64,000 nucleotides of DNA from NCBI RefSeq assembly GCF_004328075.1, contig NZ_SJFN01000013.1:56666-120665 (forward strand), read 5' to 3'. Both the position numbers and the translations under genes were made by a program. This document shows, piece by piece, positions 1 to 7,229 of this stretch. Origin of the DNA: Siculibacillus lacustris. GTDB taxonomy: Bacteria; Pseudomonadota; Alphaproteobacteria; Rhizobiales; Ancalomicrobiaceae. Below the pieces are notes generated by a model, which did no database searches, had not been told where the DNA came from, and saw only the letters and a list, made by a program, of their open reading frames with translations. The number at the start of each line of letters is the position of its first letter. Within the stretch, counting starts at the first letter, position 1.

Positions 1-1
1 A

Positions 2-1414
2 GGCGAGTACACCAAGAGCTGGGAATACCGCGAAAAGAACCTGGCCCGCGAATCCCTGGTGGTGAACCCCGCTAAGGCCTGCCAGCCGCTCGGCGCGGTC
101 TTCGCCGCCGCCGGCTTCGAGAAGTGCATGTCCTTCGTGCACGGCTCCCAGGGCTGCGTCGCCTATTATCGCTCGCATCTGTCGCGTCACTTCAAGGAGC
201 CCTGCTCGGCGGTGTCCTCCTCGATGACCGAAGACGCGGCGGTGTTCGGCGGCCTCAACAACATGATCGACGGCCTGGCCAACACCTATTCGCTCTACGA
301 GCCGAAGATGATCGCCGTGTCGACCACCTGCATGGCCGAAGTCATCGGTGACGACCTCCAGAGCTTCATCCAGGGCGCCCGCAAGAAGAGCTCGGTTCCG
401 GAAGAGTTCCCGGTGCCCTTCGCCCACACCCCGGCCTTCGTCGGCAGCCACGTCGACGGCTACGACAACATGATCAAGGGCATCCTCGAGAACTTCTGGA
501 AGGGCGCGGTGCGCTCGGCCGACAGCTCGAAGCTCAACATCATCCCCGGCTTCGACGGCTTCTGCGTCGGCAACAACCGCGAGCTGAAGCGGCTGCTCGA
601 CCTGATGGGCGTCGACTACACCTTCATCTCCGACGCCTCCGACCAGTTCGACACCCCCTCGGACGGCCACTACCGCATGTACGACGGCGGCACGACGATC
701 GAGCAGGTCAAGTCGGCGCTCGACGCCAAGGCGACGATCTCGCTGCAGTACTGGAACACCCGCAAGACGATGGACTACGTCGCCGAGCAGGGCCAGGAGA
801 CCGCGACCTTCCACTATCCGCTCGGCATCCGCGCCACCGACGCCTTCCTGATGAAGGTCTCGGAGATCTCCGGCAAGGCGATCCCCGAAGCGATCCGCCT
901 GGAGCGCGGCCGCCTGATCGACGCCATGGCCGACAGCCAGGCCCATCTGCACGGCAAGAAGTACGCGATCTACGGCGATCCGGACTTCGTCCAGGCGATG
1001 GCCCAGTTCGTCATGGAGACCGGCGGCGAGCCGACCCACTGTCTGGCGACCAACGGCACCAAGGCCTGGGACGCCGAGATGAAGGAAATGCTGGCGGCCA
1101 ATCCGTTCGGCAAGTCGGCTCAGGTGTGGGCCGGCAAGGACCTCTGGCACCTGCGCTCGCTGCTGTTCACCGAACCGGTCGACTTCCTGATCGGCTCGTC
1201 TTACGGCAAGTACCTCGAGCGCGACACCGGCACGCCGCTGATCCGCCTGACCTTCCCGATCTTCGATCGTCACCACCACCACCGCTTCCCGCTGATGGGC
1301 TATCAGGGCGGCCTGCGCGTGCTGACGACCTTGCTCGACAAGGTCTTCGACAAGCTCGATCAGGACACCATCATCCCCGGCGAGACCGACTATTCGTACG
1401 ACCTGACCCGCTGA
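2..1414 (+). CDS. nifK: Nitrogenase molybdenum-iron protein beta chain, 5' end outside the window
   Basis: Beta subunit of the MoFe protein, which with NifD holds the P-cluster and FeMo cofactor and reduces N2. The window opens inside the gene; frame 2 is open from the first base, and 470 residues remain of about 520. P-cluster cysteine contexts are visible: [21 protein letters not shown] and [14 protein letters not shown] histidine-rich stretch ([17 protein letters not shown]) and the usual tail ending in DYSYDLTR follow. nifH and nifD are presumably just upstream, outside the window. A strong hairpin terminator follows the stop, so nifK appears to end its own transcript before vapBC. Identification is secure; only the N-terminus is missing. 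Confidence 0.97.
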   Translation, partial: GEYTKSWEYREKNLARESLVVNPAKACQPLGAVFAAAGFEKCMSFVHGSQGCVAYYRSHLSRHFKEPCSAVSSSMTEDAAVFGGLNNMIDGLANTYSLYEPKMIAVSTTCMAEVIGDDLQSFIQGARKKSSVPEEFPVPFAHTPAFVGSHVDGYDNMIKGILENFWKGAVRSADSSKLNIIPGFDGFCVGNNRELKRLLDLMGVDYTFISDASDQFDTPSDGHYRMYDGGTTIEQVKSALDAKATISLQYWNTRKTMDYVAEQGQETATFHYPLGIRATDAFLMKVSEISGKAIPEAIRLERGRLIDAMADSQAHLHGKKYAIYGDPDFVQAMAQFVMETGGEPTHCLATNGTKAWDAEMKEMLAANPFGKSAQVWAGKDLWHLRSLLFTEPVDFLIGSSYGKYLERDTGTPLIRLTFPIFDRHHHHRFPLMGYQGGLRVLTTLLDKVFDKLDQDTIIPGETDYSYDLTR

Positions 1415-1444
1415 GGTCGGGAATCCGACACTGTCCGACACACG

Positions 1445-1471
1445 ACGGCCGCCCGAAAGGGCGGCCGTTTC
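1445..1471 (+). terminator. Rho-independent terminator after nifK
   Basis: A perfect 10-bp stem (ACGGCCGCCC with GGGCGGCCGT) closes a GAAA loop and is followed by TTT. It lies 30 bp after the nifK stop and probably ends the nifHDK transcript. Confidence 0.8.
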
Positions 1472-1523
1472 GCGTTCGGCGCGGTCGAAGACACTCGTGA
1501 CGGGAAGGCGGGCGGCCTATTTC

Positions 1524-1555
1524 TAGACAGGCGCCAAAATTGGTAGAAAGGCACC
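1524..1555 (+). promoter_or_regulatory. Direct repeat upstream of vapB, candidate VapBC operator
   Basis: TAGACAGGCGCC and TAGAAAGGCACC form a 12-bp direct repeat with two mismatches and a 20-bp period, ending 4 bp before the vapB ATG. VapBC complexes usually repress their own promoter by binding repeats in this position, so this is the likely autoregulatory site. The second copy also supplies the only weak ribosome-binding sequence (AAAGG). Function is inferred from position. Confidence 0.45.
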
Positions 1556-1559
1556 ATCG

Positions 1560-1808
1560 ATGAGCCTGAACATCAAGGATCCCCGAGCGCACAGGCTGGC
1601 GCAGGAGATTTCCCGAGCCACCGGTCAGAACATGACGCGGGTCGTCATCGAGGCCTTGCAGGAGCGTCTCGACAGGATCGAAGGGCGGAAGAGCCGGGCG
1701 AGCGTCGACGAACTCCTGGCGATCGCCGATCGCGCTGCGGCTCACGTCCGCCGGCCCCTCGTCGACCACGCCGAGCTTCTTTACGACGAGAACGGGCTTC
1801 CCAAATGA
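1560..1808 (+). CDS. vapB: VapB-type antitoxin (Rv0623-like family)
   Basis: Small 82-residue antitoxin of a type II toxin-antitoxin module. The N-terminal part (SLNIKDPRAHRLAQEISRA) matches the short ribbon/helix DNA-binding region of the PSK/Rv0623-like VapB family. The acidic C-terminus (HAELLYDENGLPK) is typical of the part that wraps the toxin. Its stop overlaps the vapC start by 4 bp (ATGA), so the two are translationally coupled. The pair is inserted between the nifK terminator and the nifE promoter and codon use matches its neighbours. The ATG is chosen because it is the first in frame and directly follows the operator-like repeats. Confidence 0.85.
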   Translation: MSLNIKDPRAHRLAQEISRATGQNMTRVVIEALQERLDRIEGRKSRASVDELLAIADRAAAHVRRPLVDHAELLYDENGLPK

Positions 1809-2191
1809 TCGTCGACACTTCCGCCCTGATCGCGGTCCTCTGTCGCGAACCCGAGGCCCGGGCCTTCGTCGAACGCATTCACACGACGGACGTCTGCCGC
1901 ATCTCGGTCGCCAACCTTCTGGAACTCCACATGGTCGTCGAGCGTCAACTCGGCCCCGAGGGCGCGCGTCAGGTCGATGCCGTTCTCGGTCGGGCCGGGG
2001 TCGTCGCCGAACCGGTGACACTCGAACACGGTGAATTCGCGCGTCGGGCGTTTCTCGACTTCGGCAAGGGGCGGCATCCGGCCGGACTGAACATCGGCGA
2101 CTGTTTCGCCTATGCCCTCGCCAAGGCCAACGGCGAGCCGTTGTTGTTCAAGGGCGACGACTTCTCGCGGACCGACATCGCGATCGCCTGA
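1805..2191 (+). CDS. vapC: VapC-type PIN-domain ribonuclease toxin
   Basis: 128-residue PIN-domain toxin, expected to cleave a specific RNA when freed from VapB. The acidic catalytic residues are present: Asp in MIVDTSAL, Glu in VANLLELH, and the Asp pair in NIGDCFAYALA and FKGDDF. The C-terminal motif LLFKGDDFSRTDI is typical of the family. No disruption is seen, so it should be functional. The stop lies only 8 bp before the nifE sigma-54 promoter, so the module fills the space where upstream activator sites for nifE would usually lie. Confidence 0.9.
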   Translation: MIVDTSALIAVLCREPEARAFVERIHTTDVCRISVANLLELHMVVERQLGPEGARQVDAVLGRAGVVAEPVTLEHGEFARRAFLDFGKGRHPAGLNIGDCFAYALAKANGEPLLFKGDDFSRTDIAIA

Positions 2192-2199
2192 TCGCCTCC

Positions 2200-2215
2200 T
2201 GGCACACCCCTTGCT
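2200..2215 (+). promoter_or_regulatory. Sigma-54 (RpoN) promoter of nifE
   Basis: TGGCACACCCCTTGCT matches the -24/-12 consensus TGGCAC-N5-TTGCW at every defined position. It ends 72 bp before the nifE ATG. This gives nifENX its own NifA/RpoN-driven start, independent of nifHDK. No TGT-N10-ACA NifA site was found upstream within vapC. Confidence 0.85.
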
Positions 2216-2287
2216 CCTACCTCCTCGATCGATCCGCTCGCGTCGCCTTTGCGACACGACGGACCAACCCGAGGGGGACCGGACGCC

Positions 2288-3991
2288 ATGCTGTCACCGA
2301 AGGTCCAGGCACTCTTCGACGAGCCCGGCTGCGACAAGAACGCCGCCAAGGACGAGAAGACGCGCAAGAAGGGTTGCGCCAAGCCCCTGACCCCGGGTGC
2401 GGCGGCCGGCGGCTGCGCCTTCGACGGCGCCAAGATCGTGCTCCAGCCGATCACCGACTGCGCCCATCTGGTCCATGCGCCGCTCGCCTGCGAGGGCAAC
2501 TCCTGGGACAACCGCGGTGCCGCCTCGTCGGGCCCGACCCTGTGGCGCACCTCCTTCACCACCGACCTGACCGAGCTCGACGTCGTGATGGGGCAGGGCG
2601 AGCGCAAGCTCTGGAAGGCGATCCGGGAGATCGCCGAGGCCCATCGCCCGCCGGCGATCTTCGTCTACGAGACCTGCGTCACGGCGCTGATCGGCGACGA
2701 CCTCGACGCGGTCTGCAGCCATGCTTCGGCGAAGTTCGGCCTGCCGGTGATCCCGGTCCATGCCGCCGGCTTCGTCGGCTCGAAGAACCTCGGCAACAAG
2801 CTCGCCGGCGAGGCGCTGCTCGACCACGTCATCGGCACGGTCGAGCCCGACGACGTCGGACCTTACGACGTCAACATCCTCGGCGAGTTCAATCTCGCCG
2901 GCGAATTCTGGCTGGTGAAGCCGCTGCTCGACGAACTCGGCATCCGGGTCCGCGCCTGTGTGCCCGGCGACGCGCGCTACGCCGACGTCGCCGCCGCCCA
3001 CACGGCGCGGGCCACCATGATGGTGTGCTCGACGGCGCTGATCAATCTCGCCCGCAAGATGGAAGAGCGCTGGGGCATCCCCTATTTCGAGGGCTCGTTC
3101 TACGGCGTCGCCGACACCTCCGAGGCGCTGCGCCAGCTTTCCCGGATGCTGGTCGCGCGCGGCGCGCCGGCCGATCTCCTCGACCGCACCGAGGCGCTCA
3201 TCGCCCGCGAAGAGGCGATCGTGTGGGAAAAGCTTGAGGCCTTCCGGCCGCGGCTCCAGGGCAGACGTGTCCTGCTCAACACCGGCGGCGTCAAGTCGTG
3301 GTCGGTGGTCGCCGCGCTGATGGAGATCGGCATCGAGATCGTCGGCACGTCGGTGAAGAAGTCGACGATCGAGGACAAGGAGCGGATCAAGCAGATCCTC
3401 AAGGACGAGAACCACACCTTCGACGGCATGGCGCCGCGCGACCTCTACGCGCTGCTCGAGCGCGCCGACGCCGACATCATGTTGTCGGGCGGCCGCACCC
3501 AGTTCATCGCCCTGAAGGCGCGGATGCCCTGGCTCGACATCAACCAGGAGCGCCAATACCCCTACGCCGGCTACGACGGCATGGTCGAGATGGTCCGCCA
3601 GATCGATCTGGCGATCCACAATCCGATCTGGGAGCAGGTGAGGGCGGTCTCGCCGTTCGATGCCGACGGGCGGGTGATCGGCGAGAGCGTGATCGGGTCG
3701 GGGCGCGGCGTCGTCGCGATCGGCGGCGCCCAGCCCCCCCTCCCTGTCCCTCCCCCTCCAGGGGGGAGGGGACCCGTGGGGATGGGGTCTTCGTACGACG
3801 ATGCGTGGGGCTCCTCCGACGCCGCGACGCCCATCGACGCCGATGGTGCGATCGCCCTCACCCCGGCGTCCTCTCCCCCCTCGAGGGGGAGAGACAGAGA
3901 GGGGGGGCTCGGCCTCTCGATCTCGGTCGCCTCCACCCCCACCCACAAGAAGTTCGCCGCCGCCGGGTCCGGCGACGCCGACGACTGTTGA
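2288..3991 (+). CDS. nifE: FeMo-cofactor scaffold protein NifE with a repeat-derived C-terminal tail
   Basis: NifE pairs with NifN as the scaffold on which the NifB product is matured to FeMo cofactor. Homologous sequence runs from the start to about residue 470, with cysteine contexts ITDCAHLVHAPLACEGN and VYETCVTALIGDD, and the late motif DINQERQYPYAGYDGM. The ATG at 2288 is preferred because GAGGGGGA lies 10 bp before it. From about residue 483 (PPLPVPPPPGGRG) to the end at 567 the sequence is proline/glycine-rich and comes from two inverted copies of a palindromic repeat that stay in frame. The last codons overlap the nifN ribosome-binding region. The core is intact; the tail is probably unstructured and its effect is unknown. 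Confidence 0.95.
   Translation: MLSPKVQALFDEPGCDKNAAKDEKTRKKGCAKPLTPGAAAGGCAFDGAKIVLQPITDCAHLVHAPLACEGNSWDNRGAASSGPTLWRTSFTTDLTELDVVMGQGERKLWKAIREIAEAHRPPAIFVYETCVTALIGDDLDAVCSHASAKFGLPVIPVHAAGFVGSKNLGNKLAGEALLDHVIGTVEPDDVGPYDVNILGEFNLAGEFWLVKPLLDELGIRVRACVPGDARYADVAAAHTARATMMVCSTALINLARKMEERWGIPYFEGSFYGVADTSEALRQLSRMLVARGAPADLLDRTEALIAREEAIVWEKLEAFRPRLQGRRVLLNTGGVKSWSVVAALMEIGIEIVGTSVKKSTIEDKERIKQILKDENHTFDGMAPRDLYALLERADADIMLSGGRTQFIALKARMPWLDINQERQYPYAGYDGMVEMVRQIDLAIHNPIWEQVRAVSPFDADGRVIGESVIGSGRGVVAIGGAQPPLPVPPPPGGRGPVGMGSSYDDAWGSSDAATPIDADGAIALTPASSPPSRGRDREGGLGLSISVASTPTHKKFAAAGSGDADDC
3734..3907. repeat. Inverted pair of palindromic repeat units inside nifE
   Basis: Unit A at 3734-3772 (seven Cs, then TCCCTGTCCCTCCCCCTCC and a G-rich arm) and its reverse-complement relative B at 3869-3907 flank about 95 bp. 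Each unit has a core palindrome of the CCCCCTCGAGGGGG type. The same two units recur in opposite order in nifQ. A GACGCCGATGG-type motif precedes unit B here and is repeated in the nifQ copy. Both units are read in frame as part of NifE. Confidence 0.85.
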
Positions 3992-4001
3992 GGAGGGCGC
4001 C

Positions 4002-5387
4002 ATGACCACCATCCTCCCCGTCACCAAGTCCGCGTCGGTCAATCCGCTCAAGTCGAGCCAGCCGCTCGGCGCCGCCTTCGCCTTCCTCGGCGTCGATCGC
4101 TGCGTGCCGCTGTTCCACGGCAGCCAGGGCTGCACCTCTTTTGCGCTGGTGCTGTTCGTGCGCCACTTCAAAGAGACCATTCCGCTCCAGACCACCGCGA
4201 TGGACGAGGTCGCGACGATCATGGGCGGCGCCGATCACCTCGAAGAGGCGATCCTCAACCTGAAGTCCCGCACCAAACCCGAATTGATCGGCGTCTGCAC
4301 CACCGCCCTGGTCGAGACCCGCGGCGAGGACTTCGCCGGCGATCTCGCCACCATCCGCGCCCGCCGGGCCGAGGCGCTGGCCGGCACCGAAGTGGTGCTC
4401 GCCGCCACTCCCGACTTCACCGGCTCGATCGAAGAGGGTTGGTCCAAGGCGGTGGTCGGCATGATCGAGACGATCGTCGATCGCACGCCCCAGCGCCGCG
4501 ATCCCCGCCGCGTCGCCGTGCTGCCGGGCTGGAACCTCACCGTCGCCGACATCGAGGAGATCCGCGACACCATCGAAGCCTTCGGCCTCGAACCGGTGAT
4601 CCTGCCCGACGTCTCCGGGGCGCTCGACGGCACCGTGCCCGGCAAGTGGATCCCCACCACCTACGGCGGCACCCGAGTCGCCGATATCCGTTCGCTCGGT
4701 AGCTGCGTCCATACCCTCGCCATCGGCGAGGGCCAGCGCGCCGCGGCTGAAGCCCTCGAAGCGGTCGCCGGCGTCCCCTTCACGCTGTTCGAGACCCTGA
4801 CCGGCCTGAAGCCGGTCGACCGCTTCGTCACCGCCCTCGCCGAACTGTCGGGCGCCCCGGTGCCGGCGAAGCTGCGCCGCCGCCGCTCGCAGCTCGCCGA
4901 CGCCCTGCTCGACGGCCACTTCCACTTCGGCGGCAAGAAGATCGCCATCGCCGCCGAACCCGACCACCTGTTCCAGTTGTCGACCTTCTTCGTCGGGATG
5001 GGCGCCGAGATCGTCGCCGCGGTGACCACCACCGGCACCTCGCCGATCCTGCGCAAGGTGCCCGCCGATACCGTCAAGGTCGGCGACTTCGGCGACTTCG
5101 AGACGCTGGCGGTCGGTGCCGACCTGCTGGTCGGCCACAGCCATGCCCGTCAGGCCGCCGAGCGGCTGGACATCCCCTTGATGCGGGTCGGCTTCCCCGT
5201 CTTCGACCGGCTCGGCGCCCAGCACCGCTGCCACGTCGGCTGGAGCGGCACCCGCGATCTGATCTTCGAAGTGTCCAACATCTTCCAAGCCAATGTCCGG
5301 GAGCCCACCCCGGATGCCCTCAACCCGCTCCTGAACCGGGAGGCCGTCCATGACCGCCGTACGCCGCCTGACGCTCGTGCCCACTGA
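4002..5387 (+). CDS. nifN: FeMo-cofactor scaffold protein NifN
   Basis: Second subunit of the NifEN scaffold, a paralogue of NifK. 461 residues. The NifK-like motifs SSQPLGAAFAFLGVDRC, FHGSQGCTSFALVLFVRHF and GVCTTALVETRGEDF are clear, and the C-terminal region keeps VGFPVFDRLGAQHRCHVGWSG. The ATG at 4002 is chosen because AGGAGG lies 6 bp upstream, right after the nifE stop; the frame is open further upstream inside the nifE tail but that part is the repeat. Its 3' end overlaps nifX by 38 bp, which indicates one transcript and coupled translation. Confidence 0.95.
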   Translation: MTTILPVTKSASVNPLKSSQPLGAAFAFLGVDRCVPLFHGSQGCTSFALVLFVRHFKETIPLQTTAMDEVATIMGGADHLEEAILNLKSRTKPELIGVCTTALVETRGEDFAGDLATIRARRAEALAGTEVVLAATPDFTGSIEEGWSKAVVGMIETIVDRTPQRRDPRRVAVLPGWNLTVADIEEIRDTIEAFGLEPVILPDVSGALDGTVPGKWIPTTYGGTRVADIRSLGSCVHTLAIGEGQRAAAEALEAVAGVPFTLFETLTGLKPVDRFVTALAELSGAPVPAKLRRRRSQLADALLDGHFHFGGKKIAIAAEPDHLFQLSTFFVGMGAEIVAAVTTTGTSPILRKVPADTVKVGDFGDFETLAVGADLLVGHSHARQAAERLDIPLMRVGFPVFDRLGAQHRCHVGWSGTRDLIFEVSNIFQANVREPTPDALNPLLNREAVHDRRTPPDARAH

Positions 5388-5847
5388 CGGGGCCGAGGCC
5401 ACCTCCGCCGAGCGCCCGGCCGGCGCCGTGCGCGTGGCGATCGCCACCTCCGACATGAAGGGGCTCAACGCCCACTTCGGCTCGGCCGCCCGCTTCGCCG
5501 TCTACGACGTCACCAAGGACGGCTGGAGCTTCGTCGAAGCCCTCGCCTTCGACGACGTCACCCAGGAGTCCGGCCAACACAAGACCGACGGCGACGACCG
5601 CATCACCCCCAAGGTCGAGGCGCTGGCCGGCTGTCACCTGCTGTTCTGCCTGGCGATCGGCGGGCCTTCGGCGGCCAAGGTGGTCGCCCACAAGATCCAT
5701 CCGATCAAGGTCGCTCAGGCCTCGCCGATCGACGAGGTGCTGGAGCGCACCCGCACCATGCTCGCCGGAACGCCGCCGCCGTGGCTGCGCAAGGTCCTCG
5801 CCGAGGCCGGCTTCGCCCCCCCCAAACCTTCCTTCGCCGACGACTGA
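5350..5847 (+). CDS. nifX: NifX, FeMo-cofactor precursor carrier
   Basis: NifX binds the NifB cofactor and VK-cluster and passes them to NifEN. 165 residues, one dinitrogenase-iron-molybdenum cofactor domain: VRVAIATSDMKGLNAHFGSAARFAVYDV, then a central loop (ESGQHKTDGDDRI) and the IGGPSAAKVV segment. About 25 extra N-terminal residues precede the domain. The start overlaps the nifN 3' end by 38 bp, consistent with translational coupling. No defects seen. Confidence 0.93.
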   Translation: MTAVRRLTLVPTDGAEATSAERPAGAVRVAIATSDMKGLNAHFGSAARFAVYDVTKDGWSFVEALAFDDVTQESGQHKTDGDDRITPKVEALAGCHLLFCLAIGGPSAAKVVAHKIHPIKVAQASPIDEVLERTRTMLAGTPPPWLRKVLAEAGFAPPKPSFADD

Positions 5848-5857
5848 GGAGTCCCCG

Positions 5858-6331
5858 ATGACCGACGCCACCGCCACTCTCTCCGCCGACGACGCGGCTC
5901 TCGCGACGCCCTTCCTCGCCACCCTGGTGCGCATCATGCGCGCCGAGGACGCCTACGGCGCCTGGGAGAAGCGCTCCGACGCCCATCTCCTCAAGGACTT
6001 CATCCTGACCAAGGAACAGCGCCGCGAGATCCCGATCATCGGCGATCCCGATCCGGACGTGCTGTGGCGGGTCGACAAGTTCTACGCGGCGATCGGCCTG
6101 ACCATCGAGGGGCGGACTGGCTTCGTCGCCTCGCCGATGATGAAGATCGGCCACGAGGGCTTCGGCCGGGTGATCCTCACCGTCGGCCGTCTGGTGGTGC
6201 TGTCGCGCAGCCTGCGCGACGTCCATCGCTGGGGCCACGAGGACCTGACCAAGCTCGCCGAGGCCGGCACCAAGGCGGTCGACGAAGCCTGCGAGATGAT
6301 CGCCAAATATCCCGGCCTCGCCGACTGGTGA
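5858..6331 (+). CDS. NifX-associated nitrogen fixation protein (DUF269)
   Basis: 157-residue cytoplasmic protein of the DUF269 family, nearly always found directly after nifX. The family sequence is recognisable in FLATLVRIMRAEDAYGAWEK and in ITVGRLVVLSRSLRDVHRWG-like residues near 108-128. GAGGAG precedes the ATG by 6-8 bp and the gap to nifX is 10 bp, so it belongs to the same operon. Exact biochemical role is not established; by context it acts in cofactor maturation or nitrogenase assembly. Confidence 0.9.
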   Translation: MTDATATLSADDAALATPFLATLVRIMRAEDAYGAWEKRSDAHLLKDFILTKEQRREIPIIGDPDPDVLWRVDKFYAAIGLTIEGRTGFVASPMMKIGHEGFGRVILTVGRLVVLSRSLRDVHRWGHEDLTKLAEAGTKAVDEACEMIAKYPGLADW

Positions 6332-6365
6332 TCCCTTTCGGATCGGGGCGGCTCCCGCCCCTCCG

Positions 6366-6455
6366 TCGTCATCCCCGGCGCGACCGACCCTTTCCAGGGG
6401 GCGGCGCCCGGTCTCGTGGGCCGATCGGGCGCTCCCCGGAGCGCCGGGGATGGCA
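6366..6455. repeat. Intergenic inverted repeat
   Basis: ATCCCCGGCG at 6371-6380 is answered by CGCCGGGGAT at 6442-6451, with GC-rich sequence between. Imperfect palindromes of this kind are common between genes of high-GC alphaproteobacteria. It occupies most of the 221-bp gap between the DUF269 gene and the next small gene and could fold in the transcript. No other gene is visible in the gap. Confidence 0.55.
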
Positions 6456-6552
6456 CACCCGCCAAGCCGACGACCCGGGTCGTCGGTCCGACAACGGCGA
6501 CCTCGTCGCCCCGAGAGGCGGCCGCACGCGGGCCGCGCCAGGAGATCCGATC

Positions 6553-6753
6553 ATGTCCGACGTCGATGCCCTGAAGGCGGAGATCAAGAAGCTCTCGGCC
6601 AAGGCGATCAACGCCAAGATGAACCTGCACGACCTCTCCGAGGAACTGCCGGTCGGCTGGCAGACCATTCTCGGCGTCGCCCAGGCGACCCACGACGCCT
6701 ATGCCGCCCTCGAAGCGGCCCGGGCCCAGCTCAAGGCGATGGAGGCCGCGTGA
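6553..6753 (+). CDS. Small nif-associated helical protein (DUF683 / CCE_0567 family)
   Basis: 66 residues, predicted as a helical hairpin: DALKAEIKKLSAKAINAKMNLHDLSEELP and a second helix ATHDAYAALEAARAQLKAM. This family accompanies nifX and fdxB in many diazotrophs and has been described as a small metal-binding helical protein; its role in nitrogen fixation is not settled. The ATG follows a GGAGATC ribosome-binding site, and the stop overlaps the fdxB start by 1 bp. Short but well supported by position. Confidence 0.85.
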   Translation: MSDVDALKAEIKKLSAKAINAKMNLHDLSEELPVGWQTILGVAQATHDAYAALEAARAQLKAMEAA

Positions 6754-7070
6754 TGTCCGACTTCAACACCCGCGACGGCTCCACCTGGATGCCGGAATAC
6801 CTGACCACCATCGACGGCGCGACCTGCATCGGCTGCGGCCGTTGCTACAAGGTCTGTTCGCGCGACGTCATGCACCTCTACGGCGTCGACGACGAGGGCG
6901 AGATCCTCGGCCAGTGCGTCGAAGGCGAGGACGAGGACTTCGACGGCGAACTGAACCGCATGATCATGGTGGTCGACAAGGCCGGCGCCTGCATCGGCTG
7001 CGGCGCCTGCGCCCGGGTCTGTCCGAAGAACTGCCAGACCCACGTCGCCGCCGACAAGATCGCCGCCTGA
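6753..7070 (+). CDS. fdxB: Nif-specific ferredoxin III (2x[4Fe-4S])
   Basis: 105-residue ferredoxin with two four-cysteine cluster motifs: CIGCGRCYKVCSRDV near residue 25 and CIGCGACARVCPKNC near residue 75. An acidic loop (CVEGEDEDFDGEL) separates them. Length and spacing match the FdxB type found in nifENX operons, thought to donate electrons for cofactor assembly. The ATG overlaps the stop of the preceding gene (TGATG), so expression is coupled. Confidence 0.93.
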   Translation: MSDFNTRDGSTWMPEYLTTIDGATCIGCGRCYKVCSRDVMHLYGVDDEGEILGQCVEGEDEDFDGELNRMIMVVDKAGACIGCGACARVCPKNCQTHVAADKIAA

Positions 7071-7229
7071 GCGGCGATCGCGACCGCGCTCGCCCCGGCG
7101 AGCGCCGGCCCCGCGGCGGACGATCGTCGCCCCCCTGGGACGATCGTCCGCCGCTCGGGCGCCCGCCGCGACCGCCGGTCGGATCCGTTCCGGCCTCGCG
7201 ACGTTCCGTTCCCGCGCGGAGAAACGCCG

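Noticed and set aside
3869..3907. Repeat units in nifE/nifQ as transcription terminators
   Set aside because: They lie inside coding frames and are translated through; no T-run follows. Hairpin formation is possible, but the repeat explanation fits better.
2294..4222. 642-codon open frame on the minus strand opposite nifE
   Set aside because: It is an antisense shadow of nifE and the start of nifN in GC-rich DNA; the protein is low-complexity and matches no family.
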